A DNA stretch of 31,579 nucleotides from a virus. The notes beneath the pieces were generated by a model that did no database searches, had not been told where the DNA came from, and saw nothing but the letters and a program-made list of their open reading frames with translations. The position numbers were made by a program, and so were the translations under genes. Positions 1 through 9,800 of this stretch are shown here, piece after piece (within the stretch, counting starts at the first letter, position 1; each line of letters starts with the position of its first letter). The stretch lies in the IMG/VR virus record IMGVR_UViG_3300024353_000100, positions 1-31,579 of that record; one strand, given 5' to 3'.

Positions 1-303
1 CGTAGTGAAAGTACAGTCGCCGATGTCCAGAAACGGCCGCATTCGCCCGCCATTGTACCGAATCGGATCATTGCTATAAACATCTTCGGCCTTTCTGTAA
101 AATAGTACCGCCCCGCTTGCATTCACTTCCTTTATGACCATGATGTCATCCTGAGCTGAAGGATCGAAGCGGATCGAGGAGACCTTGAGCCCTCCCAGGT
201 TTACGGCATCCTTGAGATCCGTACACTCGACTGCCCAGTCCCAATCGGCATCGAGGCCGGTGATCTGAATGAATTTGCCACTGAATTTTGTCGTGTTTGG
301 CAT
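1..303 (-). CDS. Unknown small phage protein, 3' end outside window
   Basis: The reading frame is open from an ATG at 303 to the left edge (101 codons, no stop), so the C terminus is missing. The start follows a strong ribosome-binding site (AAAGGAGGA, then 4-5 bases). The visible protein begins MPNTTKFSGKF and has alternating hydrophobic and polar residues, typical of a beta-rich fold, with two cysteines (in AVECTD and GDCTF). I do not recognise the family. It is the first gene after the terminator at 490-531 and the repeat array at 395-486, so it probably opens a new transcription unit. A small virion or capsid-associated protein is plausible from style and location, but this is inference. 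Confidence 0.75.
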   Translation of the reverse strand, partial: MPNTTKFSGKFIQITGLDADWDWAVECTDLKDAVNLGGLKVSSIRFDPSAQDDIMVIKEVNASGAVLFYRKAEDVYSNDPIRYNGGRMRPFLDIGDCTFTT

Positions 304-325
304 GACTTCCTCCTTTTTATATTTT

Positions 326-388
326 GCCATTAAGGCACAAAGGCACTAAGGTTAAATATTTTTCTTTGTGACTTGGTGTCTTGGTGGC
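326..388. repeat. Palindromic intergenic repeat, family A copy 1
   Basis: A 63-bp imperfect inverted repeat: the left arm begins gccattaaggcacaaaggca and the right arm ends gacttggtgtcttggtggc. Each arm is built of degenerate 7-8 bp units of the type CACTAAG / CTTGGTG. The same element recurs at 16422, 17269 and 25691. It lies between the 10-bp repeat array and the ribosome-binding site of the leftmost gene, so any transcript entering that gene from upstream could fold it into a long hairpin. Confidence 0.85.
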
Positions 389-394
389 TGCTAA

Positions 395-486
395 TTAATA
401 TTTGTTAATTTATGTTAATAAGTATTAACTTTGGTTGATATTTGTTAACATTTAGTTGATATTTTATTGACATTTATTGACATTTA
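395..486. repeat. Nine tandem 10-11 bp AT-rich repeats (iteron-like)
   Basis: Nine consecutive units start at 395, 405, 415, 425, 435, 445, 456, 467 and 477, all fitting TTRAYATTTR loosely. The last two are identical (TTGACATTTA). The spacing is 10 bp, with two units of 11 bp, close to one helical turn, so a protein bound to each unit would sit on one face of the DNA. Units at the right end are best conserved and those at 405-434 most diverged. The array lies between a terminator and the start of the leftmost gene. A multi-site operator, an origin-type iteron set or a low-complexity expansion are all possible. Confidence 0.8.
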
Positions 487-489
487 TAA

Positions 490-531
490 AAAAAGGCCTC
501 CCCGGGCCTGGCGCCGGAAGGAGGCCTTTTT
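490..531. terminator. Strong bidirectional hairpin terminator
   Basis: A perfect 12-bp stem: AAAAAGGCCTCC (490-501) pairs with GGAGGCCTTTTT (520-531). The 18-base loop can form a further CCGG/CCGG stem. The A-run before and T-run after the GC core give a U-tract on either strand. It lies downstream of the giant gene and the 46-codon ORF, and ends the ejection-protein transcription unit. Confidence 0.85.
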
Positions 532-538
532 ATTATGT

Positions 539-570
539 GCTGGCTTATTGGGTACCCTCAGCCAGCTTTT
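539..570. other. Stem-loop with palindromic GGGTACCC apex
   Basis: GCTGGCT (539-545) pairs with AGCCAGC (560-566), and GGGTACCC lies in the loop. Four T follow on the plus strand only, so as a terminator it would act weakly and on plus-strand transcripts. On the minus strand it is the first of two hairpins met just before and including the strong terminator. Its arm contains the stop codon (547-545) of the open +1 frame that continues from the 46-codon ORF. Confidence 0.55.
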
Positions 571-585
571 GTGCTCTTAGGGGCT

Positions 586-654
586 CTGCAGGATCTCGCA
601 TGGTCCAGGAAGCACCTCCGAACCATCGCGTCCAATAGAGGGCATGACCTGCAG
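586..654. other. Nested inverted repeats, possible structured RNA
   Basis: An outer stem CTGCAGG (586-592) / CCTGCAG (648-654) encloses an inner stem CGCATGGT (597-604) / ACCATCGCG (622-630) with one bulged C. The stretch is clearly more GC-rich than its AT-rich surroundings. It does not fold as a tRNA. It may be a structured 3' untranslated region or a small RNA on either strand. Part of the structure could also be incidental to a protein-coding sequence, since the minus +1 frame is open throughout. Confidence 0.4.
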
Positions 655-665
655 CCAACCCTGGG

Positions 666-806
666 TTATTTCTTAACGATTTCTAACGATTTCTGAAAAT
701 CTTCCTTACATTCCTTGATAAAATCGTCTACTTCCTTATCACTGAATCTTACCCGAGTCGGTGGAATTCTCTTCCTTAGCTTGCGTGTGATCTCGTCTGG
801 TGTCAT
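666..806 (-). CDS. Small 46-residue ORF, charged helical protein
   Basis: ATG at 806, TAA at 668-666. The product begins MTPDEITRKLRKRIPPTRV and ends KSLEIVKK. It is lysine- and glutamate-rich, apparently helical, and has no cysteine, membrane segment or known motif. The ribosome-binding site is weak. A TTGACA box at 843-838 lies 17 bases from GAGAAT at 820-815, which could make it a nearly leaderless transcript. It follows the giant gene by 57 bases and precedes the terminator. After its stop, in the context AAA-TAA-C, the +1 frame stays open for another 40 codons (to 545) and gives a protein-like, tryptophan-rich sequence. The gene may therefore be longer by frameshift, or a broken remnant. 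No function is assigned. Confidence 0.5.
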   Translation of the reverse strand: MTPDEITRKLRKRIPPTRVRFSDKEVDDFIKECKEDFQKSLEIVKK

Positions 807-814
807 GGCTTATA

Positions 815-843
815 ATTCTCTTAGAATCCCTTCATTTTGTCAA
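815..843 (-). promoter_or_regulatory. Possible sigma-70-type promoter
   Basis: On the minus strand a perfect TTGACA (843-838), a 17-base spacer and GAGAAT (820-815, four of six consensus bases). It lies in the gap between the giant gene and the 46-codon ORF and would start transcription about 2 bases before the ORF's ATG. The -35 match is exact. The -10 match is mediocre and the surroundings are AT-rich, so a chance match is possible. Confidence 0.35.
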
Positions 844-863
844 TTCTTTTTTAATTAAATGAA

Positions 864-3800
864 CTAAGCAGTAGGTTCTCCTCTAATCAATTGTCTTCTA
901 CGTGCTCGCAACATCATCTTCTTGATCCTGCTTCGCACCTTTTTCCTCGCATTCTTGATGATTGCTGTCAGTAAACGGAGCCTGCGGGACTCGGGCAATT
1001 TAGCCCATCGGCCTGAAATAACGGTGGCGGAAAGCTTCCTGCGCACCATGGCAGACGAATCATCCAGATATTTCTCATATTGCTCCCTGGTCATCTCATA
1101 ACTGATGCCACTGATCATCAAATGCCTGCTTGGCGGAGCCATATGCAATACATCTCTTTTTACCATATCCTCGATTGCCTCAAAAACCACATCCTTCTCA
1201 GGGCCTTTCGCCCGCACAATAGGAGTTTCGATACGTGGCCTCCATGCCTTGTGGACCGCAGCACCCATTGAGTGCATCATGGCAGTGAGACCATCTTCCT
1301 CGCCCTGGAGATATCTGATAAGATGGCCAAGTTGAATGGGCTGCATATTGACCACCTGGTTGACAGTAATGGAGGGCAGGGCAACAAAGAATCCCTCTTT
1401 TTGCTCGTAGGCGGATTTCTTTATCGTCTTCCCGGTCTTGAATAATTCACCCACAGCGGTAAAGGGCCGCTCTGCCCAATCCGATCTGGAGCCCAGGGCA
1501 CCGATGATCCTCATCATAGGGGAGCCTTTATGCTTGATCAGGCGGGGGGGATTAATAAGCTTGAGCGGATCAAAGAAATGTCCACCCAGGCTGAATGTCA
1601 TACGCTGTCCTTCGGTATCGATTCCGAGCATTCTGTAGAGCTTGCTCACCTCCAGCTCTGTCCATCTAAACTTGTTCCACCTGTTTGAGAACATCTGCTC
1701 TTCAAGGAATTCATCGGTCTCATCCTTGCCATTGAGGAACATCTGGGCGAGAATAGTGATCGCTGCAATCCGGAATATCACCCTGCCCCAGAATTTCCGG
1801 TAGATCTTATCCAGGCCGGCGGGCGGGGCAACATCGCCCATGAATTTGCCAATAGTCTTATTTAGCCCCGGGATCATGCCGGAGACGGTCCTGAAATTGG
1901 ATTCCGTCCAGTCAGGGGCCAGCAAGAGAAGCCGAAACATATTCTGAAGCGTAGGATTTCTTCCCATGCGCGGGAGATGGAGACCACCGAAGTCGGCATT
2001 GATCAAGCGGGCCACGTTTTCTGCGATCTTATCAGGACTGGGGGGCATGGGCGATACACCCTGCGTATATCTTTCCTGCTCTTTCTGGAGCTCGTGGGCA
2101 TATTCAATGACAAAAGCCTCTGCCTTCAGCCCTGCAAAGAATTTCTTGAAAAGGCTATCCGTGAATTTCTGCCGTTTGAATTTCCCGTATTGAATGGCCT
2201 TATCGAGGGGCTCTATGCCCAGATATTGCACCAGGGACTCGGTGAGCCCTTTCTGTTGCCTCAACTCATTTTCTGCCCAATCCTGGAGCTCGCCCAGGGT
2301 GAGCCCATTTTTTATGCCCAGTTCTATATGGGGATGGTTATCCTGGATCTTTGCCAGGCCATCCTTGTAGGCTTTCACGGGGTTTGCCTTTCTCCATCCA
2401 TGATGGACCCCGAAGATCCAGGACCGGGTCCCTGCCATATGGTGGAAGAAACTGGAAAGCAGGATCCATGATTTCAATCCGCTATTGAGACGCAATAGAT
2501 GTCTGACAACCGGTATCTTAAATACCCAGGTATCCGTGGCAGTCATCTTGTTTATCATCTCTGCCAGGGGACCAGGGGCAAACAGGGCCTGCTTCTGAAA
2601 TATCTCGGAGATATCCTTCGGTATGTTTCGCTCGATGCGTTTATAGCCCTTATCCCGGGCAAAGGTATTGGCCTCCACAATGCTGTCAAACGTCTTGACC
2701 GGCTTTTTTGCCTTATCATCTTTGAATACCGACCAGGCTCCCGGGATCCGCTCCGGAGGTGTGGCAAAAAACTTCCGGCCATAGGTATCCACGATCAGGG
2801 CCTCATCATCCCCGAATTCTGCCTCGATCTCTGCCTTTCCTGCCCATCGCCATACGGAAAATCCCGTAGCCTTCAGGGCCTGGTATCCCGGCATCTTTGT
2901 GGTGGAAAACAGCGAATTGCCATTGCTGTCCTTGGTATCGATACCCTTCTGGATAAAAGCCTTGTTTGCAATGATGGTGACCAGATCTGCCATATAACTA
3001 TCATAGCTGCTTGTCAGGCCCTGAACCTTAAGATCATAGCCGTTCATCCATCCATCCAGGATAGTTTCAAAGGTTCGCGGCATGGCAGCCGTGGTAAATG
3101 TCTTGAATCCATAGCCAGTGCCCAGACCCTGAACCTGGTCCTGCTTCTCCTTCGGTAGATTCCAGAGCCTGCGTACGTAATGGTCCCGGTGACTCTGTAC
3201 TACCTTGTGTGTTTTGGCCTTCTTATATGCATCCTCAAAGAGCTCGCCCATATAAGAAGTAAACTCTTTTTGCTGATCGGTGAGATTTAAGGCCCCCTCC
3301 AGCGTCTTGATCTGTTTTTTTATAATCAATTTCTGGCTGGCAGGCGTTTTGGGATCCTTCAGGCGTTCATCTGCCCATTTCCTGAATTTATCTCCCTTAT
3401 CCGGATTGTTTTGAAGATCCCGGTGGACCATCATGGCCCGGTCCAGATTATCGGATGCAATGGAGCGCTTGAGTTTTGGCTGGTATCCGATTCCAAGATG
3501 GATTCGCTTTCTGCTCGGCTTACCTGCAAGTTCCTGAACCTTGAGTTGAAGTTTCCCTACCTCGTTGGTGATCCGGTGCCTGGCCAAATCACCCATCTCG
3601 AAGAGCTTGTTGACAAAAGAGCGATTCTCATGCATGGCCTGTGCTGTATCCTGGCCGGTCTCCTCTTTGACTACGGCATAGAAAGGTTGATCGGCTACTT
3701 TGGTGTCAGCTGGTATCTCTATACTTACCGGTGATTCAAATATTCGGCCCGTTTCGATCCTTTGTACTATTGCCTCGGCCGTGCGAACCCCGAAAGCCTC

Positions 3801-6800
3801 AAGAAGCCGATCGATAAAGTTCCGGATCTTGAGCAGGATCTTGCCTGTAGTGCTTTTGACATCAAAGATTGTGCCTAATTGGGATTCTATCCACAAGGCC
3901 CGGTCCTCTCCGGAGCCGATATGTGCAGGATCAGTAGGAGTAAACTTACCCTGTTTTGTAAGGGCACGGATCTTGTTCTGCAGGATCCGGATGTCCGCCT
4001 TGCTGATAATGCCGGCATCCTCCATGAAGTGGTAGGATTCATGGCTCAATATCCATCGATCGGCCAGATCCCGCCTGAGCTCAATGCGGCCGTCCTCATA
4101 TTTGCCCGCAATCGCCTCACCCGGCTTTCTGGGCCTGCCATAGCCGAGATTAAAGGCCATGGTGTTCTCATCGATTCGGTCAACCGTGCGGATCTCCACA
4201 CTGCCATGATGTTGTGTGGTTACTGTGAAATTGCCTTCAGGAGTCCGGGTAACTTCCTGGCCTCTGAAGATGCGCTGGATATCCTCCAGGGTGGGTAGGG
4301 CTGTGGGGACTTTCTCCATGGCCAGCTTTATTTCCGGCATCAATCCTTTTGCGGCCAGTGCTCTTGCTTCCGATTCATTAACTGCCTTAATTGCTTCAGA
4401 CCTAGTATAGAATTGCCCTTTTTGGTTTATGAAGCCCATGTCGTCATGCATAAGGTGTTGGTGCATTCGCCCTAACTTTACGGTAGGTATTTGATCTATT
4501 ACATCAAGATGAATTTCCCCGGGTCTCCCTTTATAGACCGTTCCGTCTTTCAATCTAACGGCTACTGCCTGGAAGATTCCTTTTTCCATGGCCAATTTAA
4601 GCTCAGGGGTCAGCTCAAAAGCGATTCCTGCGGCTGCCCTACCTTTCTTTCTTGGTACACCAGCCCCTGCCCTCATTTTGCCCCAGATGTCTTCAGGACG
4701 ATAGAATCCTCGTGCGTTGAGGCCATTCCTGATGATAGTGAGCAATCGTTTTAGCTTGAGGAAGATTCTCTTGATGAAATTGGGAGCATCCTTGATTGAC
4801 TTAGTATTTACCATATATTCTGCGAAGGCATCGGCCTCAGATTCAATTGTCTTGAAATATGGGTCTTTGTCCAGGCGTGTCCGATCTTTAGCAGAGATCA
4901 TCTCATTTCTGAATCTCTCATAAAGTTCATGCAAGGTAGTATGTTCTAGCTGCTTCAGGTTGCGTCCGGGCAGGGCGAGGACAATTGACGTTTCCATGCC
5001 TTCGACCCTATGCGTCCCCAGAATCTTACCGGCAGTAACTCCTTCTTTTTCCCATCGTGTAAGGGCGCCTTCTACCTGCTTGGGATCAAATTCTGCTAGA
5101 CTTATATATGGCTTGACTTTTAGCCTGAGTTCACTGGCAAGATCCTTAAAGGTGGATTTTTCCAACCATCGAGGGAAGTAAACCATCTCAATAAGATTGA
5201 CATCTCTCTGCTGCTGCTTCGTGAATTTATAACCTTCTGGCCGGGCGGCGAGGCTGGGCTCCACTGAAAAGCTTGTGCCTGTGCCTTCCCTAATGATCCA
5301 CTCTTCCCGGGGAATAGCTTCGCCATAATAAGGCGGCAGTATTTCACGCAACTCAGGCGTAAGATCTTTACGCATAGCAACTTCACGAGCTTCGATTTCA
5401 CCCGCAAGGCGTTTATATTTCTGTACTGCCTCAAGCGGCCCGATTTCCTCTAACTCTTGATATTCCTTGACCACCGCAAGTTTTTTGTCCATCAACCTAT
5501 TGTAAACTGCTGGATTATCAATATTTTCTTTCAAGGCCATATTGTATTGATTAACGGTGTCCATTAAGTCCCACATACGTTGTCTATACTTTGAGACAAA
5601 TTGCCCAGGCATCCCCCCTCTCGCAAATCCTTCAATTACCTGGATGGCATGTTGGATTTCGTGGATGACCTGATCTTTTGCTTGATTAAGATTCTTTGCT
5701 CTAATCTCAATCGTCCCTTTTTCGGGTGAGTAAGATGCTCCTGGTTTTAACCCTTTTGTCAGGAGATTGAGTTCACCCAATTCCATTTTAATGGGTATTT
5801 TTTTGAGCTGCGGATATGCTTTAAACAGTGCAGGATGAACTAAAAAGTCAATTAATTTTATTCCCTCCTCAAAATCGAAAGAGTCAATGGATAACTCCTT
5901 TATTTCAGCCGTAATCTTCGCCCTACTATCATCAATCTCAAACCGCCATTTCCCCTCAGCCCCTTTCATCCATCCTGTTTCTTGCCAAACGGCCTCCTCA
6001 TCTTTACCCTTGGCAAGCATCTCCCGGGCTTTAGCGAGGGCACCTGTGGGGGCTCCTATGGCTTTTTCTCCCGCCATGGCAAGCTTGATTTCATCCTCTG
6101 GCACCCAAGGAGAAGGGCCATGCTTTTTTATATTTTCTTCGATAAGAGTTTTGACTTTTTCTTGGCCTTGTCTGTTCAAAATATCCCATGCGGAATCCTT
6201 AGCCTTTTCCTGCGTAGGATGATGGCCCGTAATCTGTAGTCCCGTTGTCGCCTCACTGATAGCCCACGTCTCATCGTCTAATTTGTGTATGAAAGTATCC
6301 AGCCACGGGGCTACTTCTATCTTTTTGCCCTTAACTGGTACATAACCTTCTTCATCAGGCATTTTCTTATAATACTGCCCCGGTATTGCTTCCAGCTCCG
6401 GCACTTCCTCAACGGCTTTGTTTGTTTCCCTCAGCTGGTCGTCGATCTCGTCCGCCCTCTTGCGCAGTTCTTTGAGTTTGCCCATGTGTTCAAACTCGGG
6501 ATTATCTTTAAGCCATTTCGTGAGATCAGCTCTTTTTTTTGTTTGCTTTTCAAGCTTATATTGCCTCTGTGTTAAGTCTTGGTCTAGCTGGTCGATTACA
6601 TTGTTTATCTTTGTCATGTATGCTGAGACAGCACTTTCCTCGCTTGTATATGCAGTAGGATTTTTAGCCCAAAATCGCATTAAGCTTTTGCCACCTTCAA
6701 CTGCTGCTTCTACTTCGCCATCAAAGTCCTTGCTTTGCCTGATGTTGAATTTAAGACCTCGATATGAAAATAAAGGCATAGGCCCTATTGTTCCTTTTAT

Positions 6801-9800
6801 TTGCGCTTCAAACTCAGTCCCGAATGCCTTTACAAGCTCTTTGCCGGCCTCTTTTTTATCGGTGAAAATACCGTCTTTAATACCCAAATCTGGAATTGCA
6901 TGGAATTTGATTGAAAAGTCTTTATCCTCCGGTTTAGATTCTCTTACTTTAAGGTCAACTTCTAGGGCATCAAGCTGTTTCTGGTACATCGCTCGATAAT
7001 TTTCCGCCTGGTCTATCTCTTTCTGGGTCCGATACCTCTGATCTCTCCATCCCTGGTGCATGACATGATACTTTGTCAAATCAGATTCGACCTTGACTTT
7101 CTCCATGACAATAGGGTTATCGGCTGCAATGGCTTTGGCCGTAGCATAATCAATTACGGTTTTGCCGATATCCTCAATGGTATCCAAGCCCCCCTTCATG
7201 GCCTGGCCGATAAATCTCGCCTTATTCTCTAAGAGCTGCCACCTGTAAGCATCAAAGGTACTCTGAGTGACATAACGATACACCCCCACTTCCTCATTGT
7301 CATTGCCAGGTCTTAAGGCCCTTCCGTCTCTTTGCTCCACACTTGCCGGGGTCCAGGGAGCATCAAGATGATGAACGGCTACTACCTTGTTTTGAACATT
7401 CATGCCTTCGCCCATTTTCTTACTGCTTCCCATGAGGACGCGAACTTCACCCTCCCGTACCTTTTGAAATAAGGTCATTTTTTGATCATCCTTGGGATAG
7501 TCATGGATAAAGGCTATTTCTTCCTTTGGTACACCTAGCTCAAGAAGCTTATCTCTTACATCATAATAGACATTGAATACCCCTTTCCTGGGAGTGGAGA
7601 AATCACAGAATAAAAGCTGCGTAGACTTTGCATCTGTAGTAGACCTGTAGATATTAAATACCTTATTGACCATGAGATTAGCTTTGCTTTCAGGATTGTC
7701 GGGCAGGGTAGGGTCAATCAACCTCATATCGAGAGCCGCTTTCGTGCCATCCAACGTAACTACCAATGCATTGTCGTCTCTCGGGTCAACCCCTCCGGAT
7801 CTGATTTCTTTCATGCGAGCTTCAAGACCGTTGACATATTCTTTTTGTTCCGGAGAAATATCAGCCTTTATAATTTTGGGTTTTCCGTCCTCAAGTTTTG
7901 GCACTGGTAAATGAGGCAAGTCTTCGGAATGCAAAACATCAGCAAAATCGCGGAAAAGTGTGGAGAGTTGATCCATATTGACAAAATTCCTGAATCGGGT
8001 ATGTACTCTGAAACCAGCTCCGGTAGGGGTTACTTCCAACTCTGCTGCAATCTCTCCAAACGTGCCTGCCCATGCATCGAAATTGTGGATGTTAAGCTCT
8101 TTCAACGCATCCATATCGAGATATCTTTGTATTGTATACATCTCTGCCATGGAATTAGAGATAGGTGTGCCGGTTGCGAACACCACTCCACGGCCATTAT
8201 TGAGACTGGTAAGGTAACGACTTTTTAAAAACAAATCAGTCGTTTTCGCCACATCGGAAGACTGGACACCTGCAACCCTGGTCATTCTCGTGGCAAACCA
8301 GAGATTTTTGAAGTTATGGGATTCGTCAATAAACATATAGTCCACGCCCAGCTCTTCAAAGGTGACGCCCGTATCTTTCTCTCCGCCTGCAAGAAGCACT
8401 TGCAATTTTTCGTCAAGCCGCTTCTTGGCTTTCTCAAGCTCTTTGACTGTCCGGCTTTTTTTCGGCCGTCCGTATCCTACTTCTTCAGACTCTTCAGCGT
8501 GGATTGCGTCCTCAAGTTCTGCCAGCTGGGATCTGATAAAATCATTCTGCACCTTTTTACTGATCGGCAATTTCATCATGTTCGGATGGCTGATAACGAT
8601 CGCATCCCAATCGCCGGTAGTAATCCGGGCCATAAATTCTTGTCGTCTCTCCGGGGTAAGGCTTTTCTCTTCTGGTACGAGAATCTTGGCAGCAGGATAG
8701 AATTTCAGAAATTCAGCCTCCCAGGACTTGAGTAAATGCTTGGGAACGACAAACAGAGGTTTCTTTGCAAGACCCAGACGCCTTAATTCCATGGCCGCCG
8801 CCGTCATTGAAAGCGTTTTGCCGGAACCCACGACTTGAGCAAGCAGCGTGTTTTTGCCCTGGACAATGCGCCAGGTATTATCTTTTTGATGAGCCCTGAG
8901 TGAAACGCCCATGGCCATGCCGGGCAAACGATCAGGTAGATGGTCCCCAGCATATTTCCTTAACCTGATGTTATTGAACTTTTCATTATATATCTTGGCA
9001 AGATTATCCCTGCGCTCTGTATCTTCCCAGATCCAGCGCTCAAATTCTTCCTTGATTTCTTGCTGTTTTGCCTGGGCAAGCAGGGTCTTCGACCTATCGA
9101 TAACCCTTCTCTCCTGGCCCTCGACTTTGACCGTAACATATACGGTGGGTATTTTGAGGTTTAAAGCATCACTTACAAGGCTTATGGCATCTACGTCGGG
9201 GATGCCCCATTTCTGTTCGTTCAATACATCATTGATTCCGACTCGCCCCTCTTCTTTCTCCAAAACCCATTGCGACGTGGCAGATATGTACCGGGGTTTA
9301 TAACCTCTTGCTTCAAGGAGATGGAATAGAAAACCTTCGATATCTTTTTCAGGGATCCAGTTGGCACCTAATCGGGCAGTAATTTGAGACGGCATTTTGT
9401 CTTCAGGTTGTACTTTTTTGAGGGCTGCTACATTTTCTTTATACTTGGGGTCTATCTCTGCCGCTGCCTCAGCCGCCTCCAGTTTTGTGCGAACATTGCC
9501 CGAGAGATATTCTTCAGCCGTCTGCCACCCGTTTTTCTCAGGATCCAGAAAGATAAGGCCCTTTAGCTCTTCCTTTAGTGTTCCCTCTGACTTCCCGGAG
9601 ATCTTGCTCATGTGCGCAAAATCGATCCGTCCCCTGTCAAAAACCGTTGCAATTAAAGCATCCTCAGCAGTTTCAACCTTCTCGACAGGGATATACTTAG
9701 CCATGGTACGCTGACGAAAGATGTCCGCCTTGGTTGCGGTCTTCTTATCGGCATCCCAATGCTCGAGAGAAAGAAGAAGGGGCCTATCCGGATCCCCCTT

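Noticed and set aside
395-486. CRISPR array
   Set aside because: Units are only 10-11 bp and contiguous, with no spacers and no cas genes.
570-665. tRNA gene in the structured left region
   Set aside because: No cloverleaf with a seven-base acceptor stem, anticodon loop and T-loop could be arranged on either strand.
2499-3158. Plus-strand frame of 219 codons inside the giant gene
   Set aside because: Antisense shadow of the C-terminal module; Cys/His-scattered composition and no start signal.
5120-5434. Minus-strand frame of 104 codons inside the giant gene
   Set aside because: Basic, low-information sequence; the giant frame here encodes a coherent domain region, so this looks like a chance out-of-frame ORF.
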